This document shows positions 61,416-64,000 of a stretch of DNA of 64,000 nucleotides, piece after piece. Within the stretch, counting starts at the first letter, position 1; every line of letters starts with the position of its first letter. The DNA is taken from positions 1,927,501-1,991,500 of the forward strand of contig NC_088303.1 in NCBI RefSeq assembly GCF_032854445.1, written 5' to 3'. Position numbers and translations under genes: made by a program. The DNA is from Liolophura sinensis (lineage: Eukaryota; Mollusca; Polyplacophora; Chitonida; Chitonidae). The notes beneath the pieces are model-generated. The model did not search any database, had not been told where the DNA came from, and saw only the letters and a program-made list of their open reading frames with translations.

Positions 61416-61506
61416 CCCAGAGTCCTTCCCTGTGAACAGCCTCTCTAGCCCTTGTCAGAACTCCGGGCAGTTTGGAAATGGGCACGCACACATCAGTAGG
61501 GTAACC
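61416..61506 (-). CDS. LDHD: LDHD exon (third from last): TDVCVPISKLP segment
   Basis: A 91-nt exon between a CTTGTCAG acceptor and a GTAAAC donor. It enters in phase 0 directly after Ile of the upstream exon and leaves in phase 1, so the Gly codon is split with the next exon. It encodes GYPTDVCVPISKLPGVLTRA followed by REAVHREGLW. The TDVCVPIS.LP motif is a hallmark of LDHD and related glycolate-oxidase GlcD-type enzymes, just before the metal-binding loop. An open frame continues through the donor but loses similarity there, which supports the donor placed at 61415/61414. The introns on either side are about 0.7 kb (upstream) and 0.9 kb (downstream). Confidence 0.88.
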
Positions 61507-62223
61507 CTGACAAGGAGAAAGATCACTGGATGTTATTTAGGAAGACATATGAGTAACAGTGTGATCATTACTTGTATTTGTTATACTGTCTTTCCTTGTT
61601 GTCATTATCAGTATGCAAAGCACATTTTATAGTCATAATGTAATCAAAGAAATATAATATCAAAGAACAAAACTACACATAAAAATTGCTGTGAAGACCC
61701 TCTCAATACAGACCACTGATTTTCTGTTTATTGATAAATGATTCATGGTGCACGATTCATGGTGCATGGATGCTATGGTGAAGACTTTTTGTTCTTTCTC
61801 AAGCATTATGAGGCCTGTTTTGAGAGCGTGTATGGCGCTTAACAGAATGCACACCTTAGGTCTTGAGAAAGTAACTTTGCCCATATGAACCATTTAAGCA
61901 AAAAACATATTTTTTTTAACTGTTTTGGAAAGACCAAATTCTACAGTTACCCTAATTCCTCAACCATTTCACATATGAAAGAGCAACTTGCAGTGAAATT
62001 TATGCCAATTTTAAATTTAATTTTGGAGACAAATCTTCATTGGTTGGGTTGGCTATTTCAGGGCCAAAAAAAAGTATAATTTAATCAGTCCACACAGAAT
62101 AATGTCTACAGAGTATGCTTGAATAAACCTCTTGCTAACATGCAAAAAATGTTGAAAAAGTACAGTATCTTTTGAAGTAAGCATATCTGTACGGCTATAA
62201 GCAGTATCTGTGGGAATGCTCAC

Positions 62224-62351
62224 AATGGAGTTTGGGCGCTGGTTTCTGCAGAGCCAGAAGATGTTGTGTCTGGCCTTCCATAGCTGAGACCTCTCCTCCT
62301 CATCCCTGGCAAACCTCAAGCCTTGTCCACCATTCAGCTCAGCTATCCCAC
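62224..62351 (-). CDS. LDHD: LDHD exon (fourth from last): start of the visible FAD-oxidase C-terminal domain
   Basis: This is the most upstream D-lactate dehydrogenase exon visible. It is 128 nt long, follows an acceptor reading TTTGCAG and ends before a GTGAGC donor. It enters with two bases of a split Gly codon and leaves in phase 0. It encodes 42 complete residues including AELNGGQGLRFARDEEERSQ and then LWKARHNIFW, which match the 'ERSxLWxARHN' stretch of animal LDHD (FAD-linked oxidase C-terminal domain family). LDHD is a mitochondrial flavoenzyme that oxidises D-lactate to pyruvate and passes electrons to cytochrome c. The FAD-binding N-terminal half and transit peptide must lie beyond position 64000, because the remaining 1.6 kb holds only intron and a minisatellite. 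The family assignment is firm; the symbol rests on similarity from memory, not on a search. Confidence 0.86.
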
Positions 62352-62748
62352 CTGCAAATGAGTCACTGGTTGACTGATTGAGTGCACAATTGAAGCTGAC
62401 TGATCGGCTGATTCTCTCACTGGTTGACTGATTAATTATTTGGTTGATTGACCTGACAGTCAATTGATTAACAGATTAACTGGTTGAATGAATGATTCAT
62501 TGGTAAGATGGTTTATTGACGGATTGGAACACTGATAGATTATCTGGTTAAAAGGTTGGATGGTTAATATTGACTGATTGGTTGAGGGTTTTCAGGAGTG
62601 ACTGATTAGATGGATTGGGTTAACAGATTGCTTAATTCAAATTTCAAAGACAAGCTTAGTGAAATTCACGACTTAAATATGTTGTTATCGTAAGTACTCA
62701 TCTGACTAATTGACAAGTCACATGTCAATACATAGCTGTTGGTATATG
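62352..62748. repeat. LDHD intron with degenerate TGATTGACTGATTGG-type repeats
   Basis: From about 62365 to 62600 the sequence is built from degenerate 4-8 bp tracts such as TGACTGATTGG, GGTTGACTGATTAA and TTGGTTGATTGAC. It sits between the exon ending at 62351 and the 35-bp array. No coding segment is seen. Confidence 0.7.
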
Positions 62749-64000
62749 TCAGACTGGGGTGTGTTGGACACAAGACTCTGCAGTCAAACTGGGGTGTGTT
62801 GGACACAAGACTCTGCAGTCAGACTGGGGGGTGTTGGACACAAGACTCTGCAGTCAAACTGGGGTGTGTTGGACACAAGACTCTGCAGTCAAACTGAGGT
62901 GTGTTGAACACAAGACTCTGCAGTCAAACTGGGGTGTGTTGGACACATGACTCTACAGTTAAACTGGGGTGTGTTGGACATATGCCTATACAGTCAAACT
63001 GGGGTGTGTTGGACACAAGACTCTGCAGTCAAACAGGGGTGTGTTGGACACATGACTCTAGTCAGACTGGGGTGTGTTGGACACAAGACTCTGCAGTCAG
63101 ACTGGGGTGTGTTGGACACATGACTCTGCAGTCAAACAGGGGTGTGTTGGACACATGACTCTACAGTCAAACTGGGGTGTGTTGGACACATGACTCTACA
63201 GTTAAACTGGGGTGTGTTGGACATATGCCTATACAGTCAAACTGGGGCGTGTTGGACACAAGACTCTGCAGTCAAACAGGGGTGTGTTGGACACATGACT
63301 CTACAGTCAGACTGGGGTGTGTTGGACACAAGACTCTGCAGTCAGACTGGGGTGTGTTGGACACATGACTCTGCAGTCAAACTGGGGTGTGTTGGACACA
63401 TGACTCTACAGTCAGACTGGGGTGTGTTGGACACATGACTCTACAGTCAAACTGGGGTGTGTTGGACACATGACTCTACAGTCAAACTGGGGTGTGTTGG
63501 ACACATGACTCTGCAGTCAAACTGGGGTGTGTTGGACACATGACTCTACAGTCAGACTGGGGTGTGTTGGACACATGACTCTACAGTCAAACTGGGGTGT
63601 GTTGGACACATGACTCTACAGTCAGACTGGGGTGTGTTGGACACATGACTCTGCAGTCAAACTGGGGTGTGTTGGACACATGACTCTACAGTCAAACTGG
63701 AGTGTGTTGGACATATGCTTATACAGTCAAACTGACTCTACAGTCAAACTGGGGTGTGATGGACACATGACTCTAGTCAGACTGGGGTGTGTTTGACAGT
63801 CAATCTGGGGTGTGTTGGGCACATGACTCTACAGTCAGACTGGGGTGTGTTGGACACATGACTCTACAGTCAGACTGGGGTGTGTTGGACACATGACTCT
63901 GCAGTCAAACTGGGGTGTGTTGGACACATGACTCTACATTCAGACTGGGGTGTGTTCGACAGTCAATCTGGGGTGTGTTGGGCACATGACTCTACAGTCA
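62749..64000. repeat. 35-bp minisatellite, ~36 copies, running off the window
   Basis: Unit reads CAGTCAAACTGGGGTGTGTT then GGACACATGACTCTA, with A/G and ACAAGA/ACATGA variants mixed along the array. Each unit contains the inverted repeat TGTGT-TGG-ACACA. Shortened or broken units occur near 63060, 63720-63800 and 63955. It lies upstream of the first visible LDHD exon on the minus strand, hence presumably in an LDHD intron. Several short plus-strand frames (for example 62901-63158) are repeat artefacts. Confidence 0.95.

Overview
This window is nuclear DNA from an animal, most likely a marine lophotrochozoan such as a mollusc. That assignment is inferred from interrupted genes with GT-AG introns, many tRNA-derived SINEs ending in (AAATA)n- or (CATT)n-type tails, a very high density of minisatellites, and long non-coding spans. 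There are no bacterial-style operons, rRNA genes, CRISPR arrays or plausible intact tRNA genes.

Two protein-coding loci can be supported. (1) At the right end, on the minus strand, lie the last four coding exons of a mitochondrial D-lactate dehydrogenase (LDHD): 62224-62351, 61416-61506, 60363-60495 and 56448-56631. All splice phases join and give a continuous ~178-residue C-terminal FAD-oxidase domain ending in a natural stop; the 5' exons lie beyond the window. (2) On the plus strand between 30701 and 34474 lie up to five exons of a laminin G-domain protein (C-terminal end). Their splice phases are consistent, but two apparent single-base insertions break the frame, so this is either a decaying gene or a copy with assembly errors. 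A few other splice-bounded open segments are listed as weak candidates.

The rest is repeat-dominated. I count more than twenty separate tandem arrays with unrelated units (about 20 to 85 bp), together roughly a quarter of the window. From left to right the main ones are: 41 bp (1.3 kb), 36 bp (3.1 kb), 49 bp (4.5 kb), 20 bp (8.1 kb), 32 bp (9.0 kb), 28 bp (18.8 kb), 42 bp (20.7 kb), 60 bp (24.2 kb), 26 bp (25.0 kb), 36 bp then 72 bp back to back (26.8-28.2 kb), 30 bp (40 kb), 26/36 bp (42.8-45.0 kb), 39 bp (45.1 kb), 22 bp (47.6-48.8 kb), 85 bp (55-56.4 kb), 69 bp (56.7-58.7 kb) and 35 bp (62.75 kb to the window end). The long open frames in the window are by-products of these arrays.

Interspersed are several SINE families, some with clear target-site duplications, and a dispersed element (copies near 26.0, 28.2, 45.8 and 46.3 kb) that appears to have given rise to the 72-bp minisatellite. 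I found no convincing new functional system. The most informative signals concern repeat birth, repeat invasion of the LDHD gene, and a triplicated splice acceptor in the laminin-G locus.
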